Assembly: GCF_019039035.1 (NCBI RefSeq)
Contig: NZ_JAHNZT010000026.1
Location: 56,645 to 120,644 of the forward strand
Origin: Citreicoccus inhibens
GTDB lineage: Bacteria; Myxococcota; Myxococcia; Myxococcales; Myxococcaceae
DNA length: 64,000 bases
Reading direction: 5' to 3'
Under the pieces are notes generated by a model that saw nothing but the letters and a program-made list of their open reading frames with translations, made no database searches and had not been told where the DNA came from. A program made the translations under genes and the position numbers. Below, piece after piece: positions 51,906 to 60,356 of the stretch (position 1 is its first letter; every line of letters starts with the position of its first letter).

Positions 51906-54160
51906 GCGGACAGTAACCTCGGAACGTCCAGGATGAAGACCGGACGGCCACTGCCCAGGATGGTCACCCCAGAGAGGCCTGGCAGCAAGTCCAACGGTCG
52001 CGACAGCGGCTTGAGCACCACTTCCTCCTGGCCCAGCAGCCGGTCCACCGCCAACGCCACCTTGCCCGAGTCCCCGTCCATCACCACGAAGGGCCGCAGC
52101 CCCCTGCGCACCGGGGCCGGCACGCCCAGGAGCGCGTCCAGCGCGTGCACCGGCAGCAGCCCGTTGCCGTGAGGCAGCAACGCCGTCTCCCGGCTGCGGC
52201 TGAGCGTCTCGCCGTCCGCCTCCGTGGCGCCCACCACCTTCGCGATGGGCAGGCCGAACACCTCGTCACCCACCTCCACCAGCAGCAGGTGCACCACCGC
52301 CACGGTGAGGGGCAGGCGCAGCGTGAAGCGCGTCCCCCGGCCCCGCTCGCTGTCTATCTCCAGCGTGCCGCCCACGCTCTCCACCACGCGCTTGACGGCG
52401 TCCATGCCCACGCCCCGGCCGGAGATGTCCGTCACGTCCTTGGCCGTGGACACCCCGGGCAGGCACGACAGCAAGAAGGCCTCGCGGTCCGTCAGGCGGG
52501 CAGCGGCCTCGGGGGCCAGCAGGCCGCGCGTCACCGCCGCCGCCTTCAGCTTCGCCGGGTCCATGCCGCGGCCGTCGTCTTCAATCTCGACGATGACGCG
52601 GTCGCGGGCGCGGCGCACCGCCACCAGCACGCGCCCCCGCGAGCCCTTCTTCGCGGCCAGCCGCTCCTCGGGCGCCTCCAGCCCGTGGTCGATGCAGTTG
52701 CGCAGCAGGTGCAGCAGCGGATCCGCCAGCTCGTCGAGGATGGCCCGGTCCAGCTCAATCTCGGCGCCAGTGATGACCAGGTCCACCTCTCGCTCCTTGC
52801 GGCGAGCGAGGTCGCGCGCCGCGCGGGGCAGGCGGTCCGTGATGAGCGACAGCGGCGTCATGCGCGCGCTCATCACCTTGTCGTGCAGGTCCTTCACCAG
52901 CGTGTGCAGCCGGTAGACGCCCTCCTCCAACTCGGGGCGCGCGTTCTCCGGCAACACCTTGCCCACCTCGCGCAGGCGGGCCGTGGCGAGCATCAGCTCG
53001 CCCACCGTGTCGAGGAAGTAGTCCAGCAGCTCCGTGCGCACGCGCACCGTGCGCGAGCCACCCGCCTCGGCGCTCGCGCGCGCGCTGTCCGGCGCCGCCG
53101 CGGCGGGCGGAGCGGGCGCGGGCGCGGCCACCGCCGCCTTGACGGAGACGACCTCCACCTCGGCCACGTTCCGGAGGGCGCTGTGGATGCCCGTGTCGCC
53201 CACGGACGTCTCCAGCTCCACCTGGATGTAGCCATCCGGGATGCGGCCCGCCTTCAGCTCCTCCAGCGCGGGGCGCAGGTCCAGGAGCGTGCCCAGCGTG
53301 GTGAGCCGCTTGTGCACCAGGAAGGCGCGCACCCCGGGCACCTGGCAGGTGGGAGCGATGCGCAGTTGCACCGCCCAGCGCTGCAATGGCGCGCGGGCCT
53401 CGCCCTCGGGCTTCGACGCCAGGGCGCCACCCGCCGCAGCCTGGAGCCCGCCACTCAGCTCGAGGCCGGGGGCGGGCCTCGCGGCGACATCGTGCGCGAG
53501 AGACTCCGCGGGCCGTGGCTCACGGGCGGCGGCGCCTGCCTCGGCCCCTGCCCCTGACGTGAGTCCACCGGCGGACGACCCAGGGCGAGGGTCCGCCGGC
53601 GCGCTCTTCGCGCCCGGGGGTCGAGTCGTCTCGTCCGGAGCGGGCGCGGAGGCTTCGGGCGCCTTCGCGGCGGCAGCGGGCTCGGGGTTCGCGGGAGGCT
53701 CGGCCGCGGCGTCCGTGGTCGCGGCGGGCTTGAGCACCGTGACGCGCGCCACGCGGGTCGTGGCGGGGGCGTGGCCCGTGATGGTGGTGACGCGGGCGCT
53801 GAGCTGCTGAAGGAGCGCGGTGGCCTCGGCGGGCTCCTTGTTGTCGGCGACGGCTCGCACCTGGGCGAGCAGCGCGTCCGCCGAGCTGAGCAGCAGGTCC
53901 ACCAGGTCCCGGTCCAGCCGGCTGCGGTCCTGCCGCACGGCGTCCACCAGGTCCTCCACGCGGTGGGCCAGGATGGCGATGGGCTCGAAGCCCATGGACG
54001 AGGCCATGCCCTTGACCGAGTGGGCGTGCCGGAACATCGAGTCCACTGCGCTCGACGAGCCTTCGCGCTCCAGTTGCACGAGGTCTCGGCTCAGGGCCTC
54101 CAGATGCTCGCTGGCCTCGGAGATGAAGAGTCCGAGGTAGCGGGACATGTCCATCGTCAT
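51902..54160 (-). CDS. cheA: Chemotaxis-type histidine kinase CheA
   Basis: A 752-residue CheA. The Hpt domain has His47 in HAHSVKGMA. A long Ala/Pro/Glu-rich linker (about 140-260) leads to a P2-like CheY-docking domain (about 268-355). The dimerisation helices (about 375-440) and the ATPase core (about 450-600: DPLLHLLRNCIDHGLEA, EIEDDGRGMDP, SGRGVGMDAVKRVV) follow. A C-terminal CheW-like domain (about 610-750) has EVFGLPIAKVVGA. All catalytic parts are present. ATG 54160 is preceded by GAGG. It is in an operon with mcp, cheW, cheY and cheC. Confidence 0.95.
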   Translation of the reverse strand: MTMDMSRYLGLFISEASEHLEALSRDLVQLEREGSSSAVDSMFRHAHSVKGMASSMGFEPIAILAHRVEDLVDAVRQDRSRLDRDLVDLLLSSADALLAQVRAVADNKEPAEATALLQQLSARVTTITGHAPATTRVARVTVLKPAATTDAAAEPPANPEPAAAAKAPEASAPAPDETTRPPGAKSAPADPRPGSSAGGLTSGAGAEAGAAAREPRPAESLAHDVAARPAPGLELSGGLQAAAGGALASKPEGEARAPLQRWAVQLRIAPTCQVPGVRAFLVHKRLTTLGTLLDLRPALEELKAGRIPDGYIQVELETSVGDTGIHSALRNVAEVEVVSVKAAVAAPAPAPPAAAAPDSARASAEAGGSRTVRVRTELLDYFLDTVGELMLATARLREVGKVLPENARPELEEGVYRLHTLVKDLHDKVMSARMTPLSLITDRLPRAARDLARRKEREVDLVITGAEIELDRAILDELADPLLHLLRNCIDHGLEAPEERLAAKKGSRGRVLVAVRRARDRVIVEIEDDGRGMDPAKLKAAAVTRGLLAPEAAARLTDREAFLLSCLPGVSTAKDVTDISGRGVGMDAVKRVVESVGGTLEIDSERGRGTRFTLRLPLTVAVVHLLLVEVGDEVFGLPIAKVVGATEADGETLSRSRETALLPHGNGLLPVHALDALLGVPAPVRRGLRPFVVMDGDSGKVALAVDRLLGQEEVVLKPLSRPLDLLPGLSGVTILGSGRPVFILDVPRLLSA

Positions 54161-54215
54161 GACCCGACCTCTTTGGGAACGGCGGCGCGGGCGCGCGTGG
54201 CCGGCGCGCCCGCGT

Positions 54216-54584
54216 TCACACCTCGCCCAGCACCTTCTTGACGACCGCCAGCACGTCCTCGGCGCGGAACGGCTTGACGATGAAGTCCGACGCGCCCGCC
54301 TCGATGGCCTCCATCACCAGGCTCTCCTGACCGAGCGCGGAACACATGATGACGACGGCGCTGCTGTCCTGCTTGATGATTTCCCGCGTGGCCTCGATGC
54401 CGCTCTTGAAGGGCATCACGATGTCCATCGTCGTGAGGTCGGGCTTGAACTCCTTGAACTTCTCCACGGCCTCGAGCCCGTTGGCCGCCTCACCGACGAC
54501 CTCGAACCCTCCAGACGCAAAGATGTCCTTGATCATGTTGCGCATGAAGATGGCGTCGTCGACGACCAGGACCCGCTTAGCCAT
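54216..54584 (-). CDS. cheY: CheY-like single-domain response regulator
   Basis: A 122-residue receiver domain. The acidic pair is Asp9/Asp10 (VVDDA), the phosphoacceptor is Asp54 in TMDIVMP, a serine near residue 82 takes the Thr switch position, and Lys104 lies in FIVKPF. No output domain is attached, so it acts by protein contact with an effector such as the gliding machinery or a flagellum-like motor. The start at ATG 54584 is the only one giving a normal CheY. It is followed 55 bp later by cheA. Confidence 0.95.
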   Translation of the reverse strand: MAKRVLVVDDAIFMRNMIKDIFASGGFEVVGEAANGLEAVEKFKEFKPDLTTMDIVMPFKSGIEATREIIKQDSSAVVIMCSALGQESLVMEAIEAGASDFIVKPFRAEDVLAVVKKVLGEV

Positions 54585-54653
54585 GTGAAGAACTCGCCTC
54601 CGATTCCGGCCTAACGGCGCGGACACTACCATCCGCGCTTTCCGGGGGGCTAC

Positions 54654-55076
54654 TCACTTGGAGGGGGTGAACAAGGCAACCACCGCGGCATCCAGACCCT
54701 CCGGCTCCAGGACGGTCACCCCGAGGCCGCCCAACCGGGCAACCCCTCGCACGGCCGGAGTGACCCGGCCCGGCGCGGTGCTGATGCGCTCCACCGCCTC
54801 GATGCCGTCCACGTCCGTCACCAACAGTCCCAGGTCCCGGCGCCCCCGGTCCAGCAGCACGACCCGGGCGGGTGGCGTGGGCCCCTCGGGGAGATTCAAC
54901 AACTGACGCAACTCCACCACGGTCACCACCCGGCCGCGCAGGTTCATCACGCCGGTGATGGCCGGTGGCGCGCGGGGAACGAGGGTGAAGCGCGCGGGAG
55001 GCACCACCACCTCGCGGACGGCCGACAGCGGCAGCCCGTAGCGCTCCTTCTCCACCCGGAAGATGACGTGGCGCAC
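54654..55076 (-). CDS. cheW: CheW adaptor protein
   Basis: A 140-residue CheW-fold protein. Signatures are FRVEKERYGLPLSAVREVV, MNLRGRVVTVVELRQLL and DLGLLVTDVDGIEAV. It links receptor to CheA. The start is GTG 55076. It sits between the mcp and cheY genes on the same strand. Confidence 0.92.
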   Translation of the reverse strand: MRHVIFRVEKERYGLPLSAVREVVVPPARFTLVPRAPPAITGVMNLRGRVVTVVELRQLLNLPEGPTPPARVVLLDRGRRDLGLLVTDVDGIEAVERISTAPGRVTPAVRGVARLGGLGVTVLEPEGLDAAVVALFTPSK

Positions 55077-55133
55077 GGTGGGGACTTTCTAGCAGGAGGG
55101 CTGAGCGGTCCGCCGCGACACCGGACCGCTGGG

Positions 55134-56507
55134 TCAGGCGCCCAGGCGGAAGCTGCGCACCACGCTCTGCAGTTCCACGGAGAGGTTGGTGAGCTCGCTC
55201 GCCAGGGATGTCATGCGGGAGACGGCGGCGGTCTGCTCCTGGATGACGGCCTGGATGGCCTCGGTGGAGCTGGCGTTGTTGCGCGCCACCAGCTTGATTT
55301 CCTCGATGGCCTTCACCATCTCCTCGCTGCCCTTGAGCTGCTCGCGAGCGCTGTCGGAGATGAGGTGCACCTTCTCCGCGCCCTTGCGCATGGTGTCGGT
55401 GATGGCCCCCATGGAGCGCACGATGTTGGTCAGGTCCTCGCGGCCCTCGGCCAGCTCCGCGATGCCTTCCTTCATGGCGCTCACGACGGAGGTGGACTGG
55501 CCGGAGATGTCGCGCGCGAGCTTGGAGATCTGCTCGGCGGAGCGGCCCGCGCTCTCGGCGAGCTTGCGGACCTCGTCGGCGACCACCGCGAAGCCGCGGC
55601 CGTACTCACCCGCGCGCGCCGCCTCGATGGTGGCGTTGAGGGCCAACAGGTTGGTCTGCTGCGCCACCTGGGTGATGGCGTCGACGATCTTGGAGATCTC
55701 CTGCGTCTTCTCCCCGAAGGCGAACACCTGTTGGCTGGCGGACTCGATGCGGTTGAAGACCTTCTTCACCTTGTCGCCCGCGAGCCGCGCGGCCTTGGAG
55801 CCGTCCTCGGCCGCGCCGCTGGTCTCGGCGGTCGTCCTGGCGGCGTCCTCCGCGCTGACGGCGGTGCGCTGGATGCTGCCCGCCATCTCCGTGATGACCT
55901 TGGACGTCCGGGAGACGAGCTGCGACTGCGTCTCCGCGCCGCTGGCGATCCGCTCCATGGACGAGCCCACCTCCTCCGTGGACCCGTTGACGTTCTCCGC
56001 CGAGCGCTGCAGGTCGATGGCCGTGTCGGCCACGCTCTTGGCGGTGTCCTGGATCTTGCCCACCAGCTCGCGCAGGTTCTCCTGCATGCGCGAGATGGCG
56101 CCCGTCAGCTCGTCGATCTCGTCGCGGGTGCTGTGCGCCTCGGCGGCCACGGGCTTGGACAGGTCACCCTGGGAGATTTCAAAGGCCGAGCGGCTGAGCA
56201 CCTTCACGCGGATGACGCGCGCGAGCAGCGAGGGAAGGAGCGCGGCGCCACCGAAGGTGATGAGCACGCCGCCGCCCACGCGGATGAGGTAGCGCAGGTT
56301 GCCCCAGTCCGAGCCGAACAGGGACTCGCTGCCCATCAACCACGCGCCGAGGATGACGCCGAGGAGGATGTAGCCCGTGAAGATCTTCCGGTGCAGCGAG
56401 ACCTCTCGGGCGGTCTTGGGCCCCTCCACCGAGCGCAGCAGTCGCTGCACGGGCTCACGCCGTGGGGGGAGGCCAGAGGAAGGGTCGTCGCGAAGGGGGC
56501 GGCGCAC
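55134..56507 (-). CDS. Methyl-accepting chemotaxis protein without a periplasmic sensor domain
   Basis: A 457-residue receptor. Two hydrophobic helices (about 42-60 and 72-95) are separated by only a dozen residues, so there is almost no extracytoplasmic domain. A HAMP segment follows, then the conserved cytoplasmic hairpin with the tip [20 protein letters not shown] and [16 protein letters not shown]. Long Gln/Glu/Ala helices that could hold methylation sites flank the tip. No cheR or cheB is in this cluster, so adaptation may use enzymes encoded elsewhere. It is the first gene of the chemosensory operon and probably senses a membrane-associated or internal signal. Confidence 0.92.
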   Translation of the reverse strand: MRRPLRDDPSSGLPPRREPVQRLLRSVEGPKTAREVSLHRKIFTGYILLGVILGAWLMGSESLFGSDWGNLRYLIRVGGGVLITFGGAALLPSLLARVIRVKVLSRSAFEISQGDLSKPVAAEAHSTRDEIDELTGAISRMQENLRELVGKIQDTAKSVADTAIDLQRSAENVNGSTEEVGSSMERIASGAETQSQLVSRTSKVITEMAGSIQRTAVSAEDAARTTAETSGAAEDGSKAARLAGDKVKKVFNRIESASQQVFAFGEKTQEISKIVDAITQVAQQTNLLALNATIEAARAGEYGRGFAVVADEVRKLAESAGRSAEQISKLARDISGQSTSVVSAMKEGIAELAEGREDLTNIVRSMGAITDTMRKGAEKVHLISDSAREQLKGSEEMVKAIEEIKLVARNNASSTEAIQAVIQEQTAAVSRMTSLASELTNLSVELQSVVRSFRLGA

Positions 56508-56586
56508 TAGGGGTGCTTTCGGCGGGAGGTGCGGAAGCGGTCACCGGATTTAGCCTTGCCGTCCGGCAGGGTCAATCCACCTGCCC

Positions 56587-57534
56587 CTACCTGCTCGCCC
56601 GTCCCCTGAAGTGATCGAACCCAGGCGCGGGTGGCACGCACCGACCGGCTGCGTTGAGGACGACCCACCCCCGCTCCCGAGTCAGCTCGCCGATGCGCGT
56701 CACGCGCTCGCCAGCGCGGGCGCACGCGCGCTCGAATGCCCGTTCGCGGGAGGGGGGAACGGCCAGGAGCAGCTCATAGTCCTCGCCGCCCGCGAGCGCC
56801 CCCTCGGGCCCGAGGGCGGCGCGCACCGCCGGGGACAGGGGCAGCCGCTCCAGCTCCATCCGCACGCCCACGCGCGAGGCCTCGCACAAGTGCCCCAGGT
56901 CCTGCGCCAGCCCGTCCGACACATCCATCCCCGCCGACGCGAAGCGCGAGGCGATGCGCCCCAGCGCGACGCGGGGCTCGGGCCGACGCTGGCGCCGCAC
57001 CGCGGAGCCCCGCGTGACACCGCGCTGCAACTGCTGGAAGCCCAGCCGCGCGTCGCCCAGCGTCCCGGAGACATAGAGCGCATCTCCGGGCCGCGCCCCC
57101 GAGCGCAGCAGCGGCGCGCGGGCCAGCGAGCCGGTGACGGTGAGGGTGACGGACACCTCGCGCGCGGAGGTGAAGTTGCCCCCCACGAGCGCGATGCGAT
57201 GCGCGCGCGCCAGCGTCGCCATGCCACGCGCCAGGGCGGACAGCTCGCGCGGTGGATAGTCGCGGGGCAGCGCGAGCGCGCAGACGAACCAGCGCGGCGT
57301 GGCGCCCATGGCCGCCAGGTCGGAGAGGTTCACCGCGAGGGCCTTGTGCCCGATGTCCGCGGCCGAGAACGTGGCCCGCGTGAAGTGCACGTCCTCGACG
57401 GTGGCGTCGGTGGTGACGCACGTCGCCTCGCGCGAGGGCGCCAACACCGCGCAATCGTCCCCCGGGCCCACGGGCACACGGGCGCGAGGGAAGTGGGAGA
57501 GGAAGCGCTGGATGAGTTCGAACTCACCAGGCAC
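56587..57534 (-). CDS. thiL: Thiamine-monophosphate kinase ThiL
   Basis: A 315-residue ATP-dependent kinase that converts thiamine monophosphate to the diphosphate coenzyme. ThiL motifs are VGPGDDCAVL near residues 22-31, TTDATVEDVHFTR near 41-53, KALAVNLSDLAAMGATP near 64-80 and GMDVSDGLAQDLGHL near 208-222. The metal-binding aspartates are all present. GTG 57534 has GGGAG six bases upstream and the right length; a long upstream extension is rejected. No TPP riboswitch is seen upstream. It precedes the chemosensory genes on the same strand with a 79-bp gap. Confidence 0.94.
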   Translation of the reverse strand: MPGEFELIQRFLSHFPRARVPVGPGDDCAVLAPSREATCVTTDATVEDVHFTRATFSAADIGHKALAVNLSDLAAMGATPRWFVCALALPRDYPPRELSALARGMATLARAHRIALVGGNFTSAREVSVTLTVTGSLARAPLLRSGARPGDALYVSGTLGDARLGFQQLQRGVTRGSAVRRQRRPEPRVALGRIASRFASAGMDVSDGLAQDLGHLCEASRVGVRMELERLPLSPAVRAALGPEGALAGGEDYELLLAVPPSRERAFERACARAGERVTRIGELTRERGWVVLNAAGRCVPPAPGFDHFRGRASR

Positions 57535-57866
57535 GGCGCGCTCCCTGCTCCGAGCTGGCGCCGACGCCCCGCCTCGTCCCGTCCCCGTGCCGCTCAACCC
57601 GCATGACGTCCCATCCTCGGTGCCCGTGCCTCGCTGGACCGCGGACCATAGCCCGCCACCGGCCAGGAGGGCGGCGGGCCCGTCACGCAGCGTTGACGCC
57701 CCCGCGCTCGCGAGGCATAGGAGTGTGGGCCCCCACGGCGCTCCTTGCCGCGCCGCCGGCCGAAGGAGGACCCCCGCAGCGTGAGCACCGCCCCCATCCA
57801 CCCCCTGGCTCGCCCATCCGAAGCAACCGGTGGGGATACGTCCAGCCGAGCGGGGAGGTCCGGGCG
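57535..57866. other. Divergent intergenic region between thiL and the aquaporin fusion gene
   Basis: A 332-bp stretch without a convincing gene. It should contain both promoters. It is GC-rich and I see no TPP or other riboswitch and no extended inverted repeat. A GGGAGG ribosome-binding site for the aquaporin fusion gene lies at its right end. Confidence 0.55.
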
Positions 57867-59015
57867 ATGACGGTAGCGATGCCGGAGGGGCCGCTCACGC
57901 CGCAGCCCGTGCTCGACCTGCGGCGTCGGCTGGCCACGGAAGCACTCGGGTGCGGCTTGCTCGTCGTGGCGCTGGATGGCGCGCATCACCTCGCCGAGCA
58001 CCTGGGCGCGGGCCCCGCGGAGGGGCGCCTGTTCATGTCCCTGGCGGCGGGCGCGGTCCTCGCCTGTCTCATGGGCGTGCTGCGTCCGTTCTCGGGTGCA
58101 CACTTCAACCCGGCGCTCACCTTCGCGGACGCCCTCGGAGACGGCACCCCGTGGCGCGAGCTGCCGCGCTACGCGCTCGCGCAGCTGCTGGGGAGCCTGG
58201 TGGGTCGGCTCGTGGCGCACCTCATGTGCGGCGAGCCCCTGCTGCTGGCCACGCGCATGCCCGCGGCGAGCGGCGCCCAGTTCCTCACGGAGATGGTGGC
58301 GACCTTTGGCCTGCTCGTGGTGGTGCGCGGCTGCGTGCGCACGCGGCCCGCCGCCACGCCCCTGGCCATCGCGGCCTACGTGGCCGCCACCGTCTGGTTC
58401 ACCGACTCGCGCTCGCTGGCGAACCCCGCGCTGGTGCTGGCCCGCGCCGCCAGCGCGCGCCTGGGCGTCATCCGTCCCATGGAGGTGGAGTCCTTCGTCG
58501 CGGCGCAGCTGCTGGGCGCCGCGCTCGCGGTGGGCCTCTTCCGGTGGCTGCTCGCGCCGCGGGAGCGAGTCGGACCGCGCCTGCCCGAGACGGTCGTCTT
58601 CGAGAGTTCCGTCGCCGGCCCGGCCCAGCTGGCCGCCGCGCTCTTCAACGCGCTCGCGCACCCCGAGCGAGCCCGCGCCGAGGTGGCGACCTCGGCCACG
58701 CCCAGCGAGGAAGTCCCGCCCGCGGTGAGCGCGCTGATGAAGGAGGCGGGCCTGCGCGCCGCGCCCCTCCACGCGCGCGGCGAGCAGCCTGGGCGGATCA
58801 TCCTCCTGGAGCTCTCCGGCGCCGCGCCGGGCCTGGACACGCGCCTGCGCGAGTGCTGGCAGCTCCCCGCGGTCTCCCCCTCGAATGAAGCGGGGGCGCG
58901 CGCCCTGCACGCAGCGCTGCGTGCCCACCTCCAGCGGCTGCTCGCCAGACAGGGTTGGGAGCGGCTGCACGTCGTCGGAGGCACCTCGTCCGAGGGGCCT
59001 CGTCCCACGTCCTGA
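57867..59015 (+). CDS. Aquaporin fused to a degenerate ArsC/LMW-phosphatase-like domain
   Basis: A 382-residue fusion. Residues about 15-230 are a six-helix aquaporin with the pore motifs NPA at 81-83 (in GAHFNPALTFADAL) and NPA at 186-188 (in SLANPALVLARA). The C-terminal domain (about 241-362) aligns by eye with thioredoxin-type arsenate reductases of the LMW-phosphatase fold: VVFESSVAGPAQLAAALFNA, then SATPSEEVPPAVSALMKEAG. The active-site loop should hold Cys-x5-Arg-Ser, but Ser247 replaces the cysteine and the Arg-Ser is missing. Arsenate reduction by this domain is therefore unlikely. Active aquaporin-ArsC fusions are known from actinobacteria. ATG 57867 has GGGAGG seven bases upstream. 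An MgtC-like gene follows. Confidence 0.88.
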   Translation: MTVAMPEGPLTPQPVLDLRRRLATEALGCGLLVVALDGAHHLAEHLGAGPAEGRLFMSLAAGAVLACLMGVLRPFSGAHFNPALTFADALGDGTPWRELPRYALAQLLGSLVGRLVAHLMCGEPLLLATRMPAASGAQFLTEMVATFGLLVVVRGCVRTRPAATPLAIAAYVAATVWFTDSRSLANPALVLARAASARLGVIRPMEVESFVAAQLLGAALAVGLFRWLLAPRERVGPRLPETVVFESSVAGPAQLAAALFNALAHPERARAEVATSATPSEEVPPAVSALMKEAGLRAAPLHARGEQPGRIILLELSGAAPGLDTRLRECWQLPAVSPSNEAGARALHAALRAHLQRLLARQGWERLHVVGGTSSEGPRPTS

Positions 59016-59042
59016 ACCCATCGCCTCGCAAGGATTCGCCCC

Positions 59043-60323
59043 ATGGAAGGACTTCCTCCCGTCGTCACCTGGCCGCCGCTGCAGACGCTGATGCGCCTGA
59101 CGCTCGCGCTCGCGGTGGGTCTGTTCGTCGGCCTGGAGCGAGAGTGGCGCGGCAAGGAGGCGGGGCTGCGCACGTTCGGCTTCGCCGCGCTCTTGGGCGG
59201 CATGGGGGGGCTGCTGGGCCCCAACTTCGCGCTGCTCAGCGTCGCGCTGTTGGGCGTGCTGCTCTGCTTCCTCAACTGGCAGTCGCTGCGCGCCAATGGC
59301 ACCGCGGAGCTGACCACGTCGGCGGCGCTGCTGGTGACGGGACTGACGGGCGTGCTGTGCGGCCTGGGCCACACCGTCACGCCCGCGGCGGTCGGCGTCA
59401 CGACGGCGGGGCTGCTCGCGTGGAAGGAGCGACTGGCCACCTTCAGCCACAAAATCACCGCCGAGGAGCTGCGCTCGGCCATCCTGCTGGCCATCCTCGC
59501 GTTCGCCGTCTACCCGATGCTGCCCGCGCAGCCGGTGGACCCCTGGGGCCTCATCGCGCCCCGAGGCGCGTGGGTGACGGTGGTGCTCATCGCGGCCATC
59601 GGCTTCGTCAACTACCTGCTGTGGAAGGTGTTCGGCGCGCACGGCGTGGAGGTGACGGGCTTCCTGGGCGGACTCGTCAACAGCACCGTCACGGTGGCGG
59701 AGCTGGCCAACCGCGTGCGCGAGACAGCGGGGCGCCTGCTCGACGCGGCCTATCGCGGCGTGATGCTGGCCACGTCGGCCATGGCGCTGCGCAACGCGGT
59801 GTTGCTGGGGCTGTTGTCCTTCCATGCGCTGGTGGACTCGGCGCTGCCGCTGGCGCTCATCCTGTTGTCCAGCACGGGGCTCGCGCTGGTGCGCACCCGC
59901 GCCACGCCGCTGCCCGAGAGCGAGGCCCCGGCCCTGCCCCTCAAGTCTCCGTTCTCGCTGCCGTCGGCGCTGAAGTTCGGGCTCATCTTCCTGGCGCTCC
60001 AGGTGGTGGGCACGGTGGGGCAGCACTTGCTGGGACGCGCGGGCTTCTACGCGGTCAGCGCCGTGGGCGGCCTCGTCTCCAGCGCCTCGGCGGTGGCCTC
60101 GGCCGCGTCGCTCTGCGCGAACGGCACCATCTCCGCCACCACCGCGGGCATCGGCGCCATCATCGCGTCGCTGGCGAGCGCGCTCATCAACTTCCTCCTC
60201 GTGGCGCGCGTGTCCAATGAGCGCATGCTGACGCTGCGCCTGGGCCGCGCGCTGGGCGTCGTGTTCGTGCTGGGACTCGCGGGCGCGCTCGTGCAGTCGC
60301 GCCTGCCCTCGCTGTTGCCGTGA
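59043..60323 (+). CDS. MgtC/SapB-type membrane protein with DUF4010 domain
   Basis: A 426-residue integral membrane protein with about ten to twelve helices. The N-terminal MgtC-like part has AVGLFVGLEREWRGKEAGLRT, the conserved sequence of this superfamily. The C-terminal part (about 185-420) is DUF4010-like, with GFVNYLLWKVFGAHGVEVTG and FLGGLVNSTVTVAELANR. The function is unknown, and MgtC relatives are associated with magnesium limitation or virulence. It follows the aquaporin fusion by 27 bp and may share its transcript. A strong hairpin follows its stop. Confidence 0.88.
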   Translation: MEGLPPVVTWPPLQTLMRLTLALAVGLFVGLEREWRGKEAGLRTFGFAALLGGMGGLLGPNFALLSVALLGVLLCFLNWQSLRANGTAELTTSAALLVTGLTGVLCGLGHTVTPAAVGVTTAGLLAWKERLATFSHKITAEELRSAILLAILAFAVYPMLPAQPVDPWGLIAPRGAWVTVVLIAAIGFVNYLLWKVFGAHGVEVTGFLGGLVNSTVTVAELANRVRETAGRLLDAAYRGVMLATSAMALRNAVLLGLLSFHALVDSALPLALILLSSTGLALVRTRATPLPESEAPALPLKSPFSLPSALKFGLIFLALQVVGTVGQHLLGRAGFYAVSAVGGLVSSASAVASAASLCANGTISATTAGIGAIIASLASALINFLLVARVSNERMLTLRLGRALGVVFVLGLAGALVQSRLPSLLP

Positions 60324-60334
60324 TGCACGGAAGG

Positions 60335-60356
60335 CCGAGCCCTCTCGAGGGCTCGG
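60335..60356. terminator. Bidirectional terminator between MgtC-like and PocR-kinase genes
   Basis: A perfect palindrome-like stem (CCGAGCCCT with AGGGCTCGG and a CTCG loop) fills the gap between two convergent stops. It starts 11 bases after one gene and ends directly at the stop codon of the other. Confidence 0.72.

Noticed and set aside
57535..57866. A TPP riboswitch upstream of thiL
   Set aside because: No TPP consensus could be found on the relevant strand.
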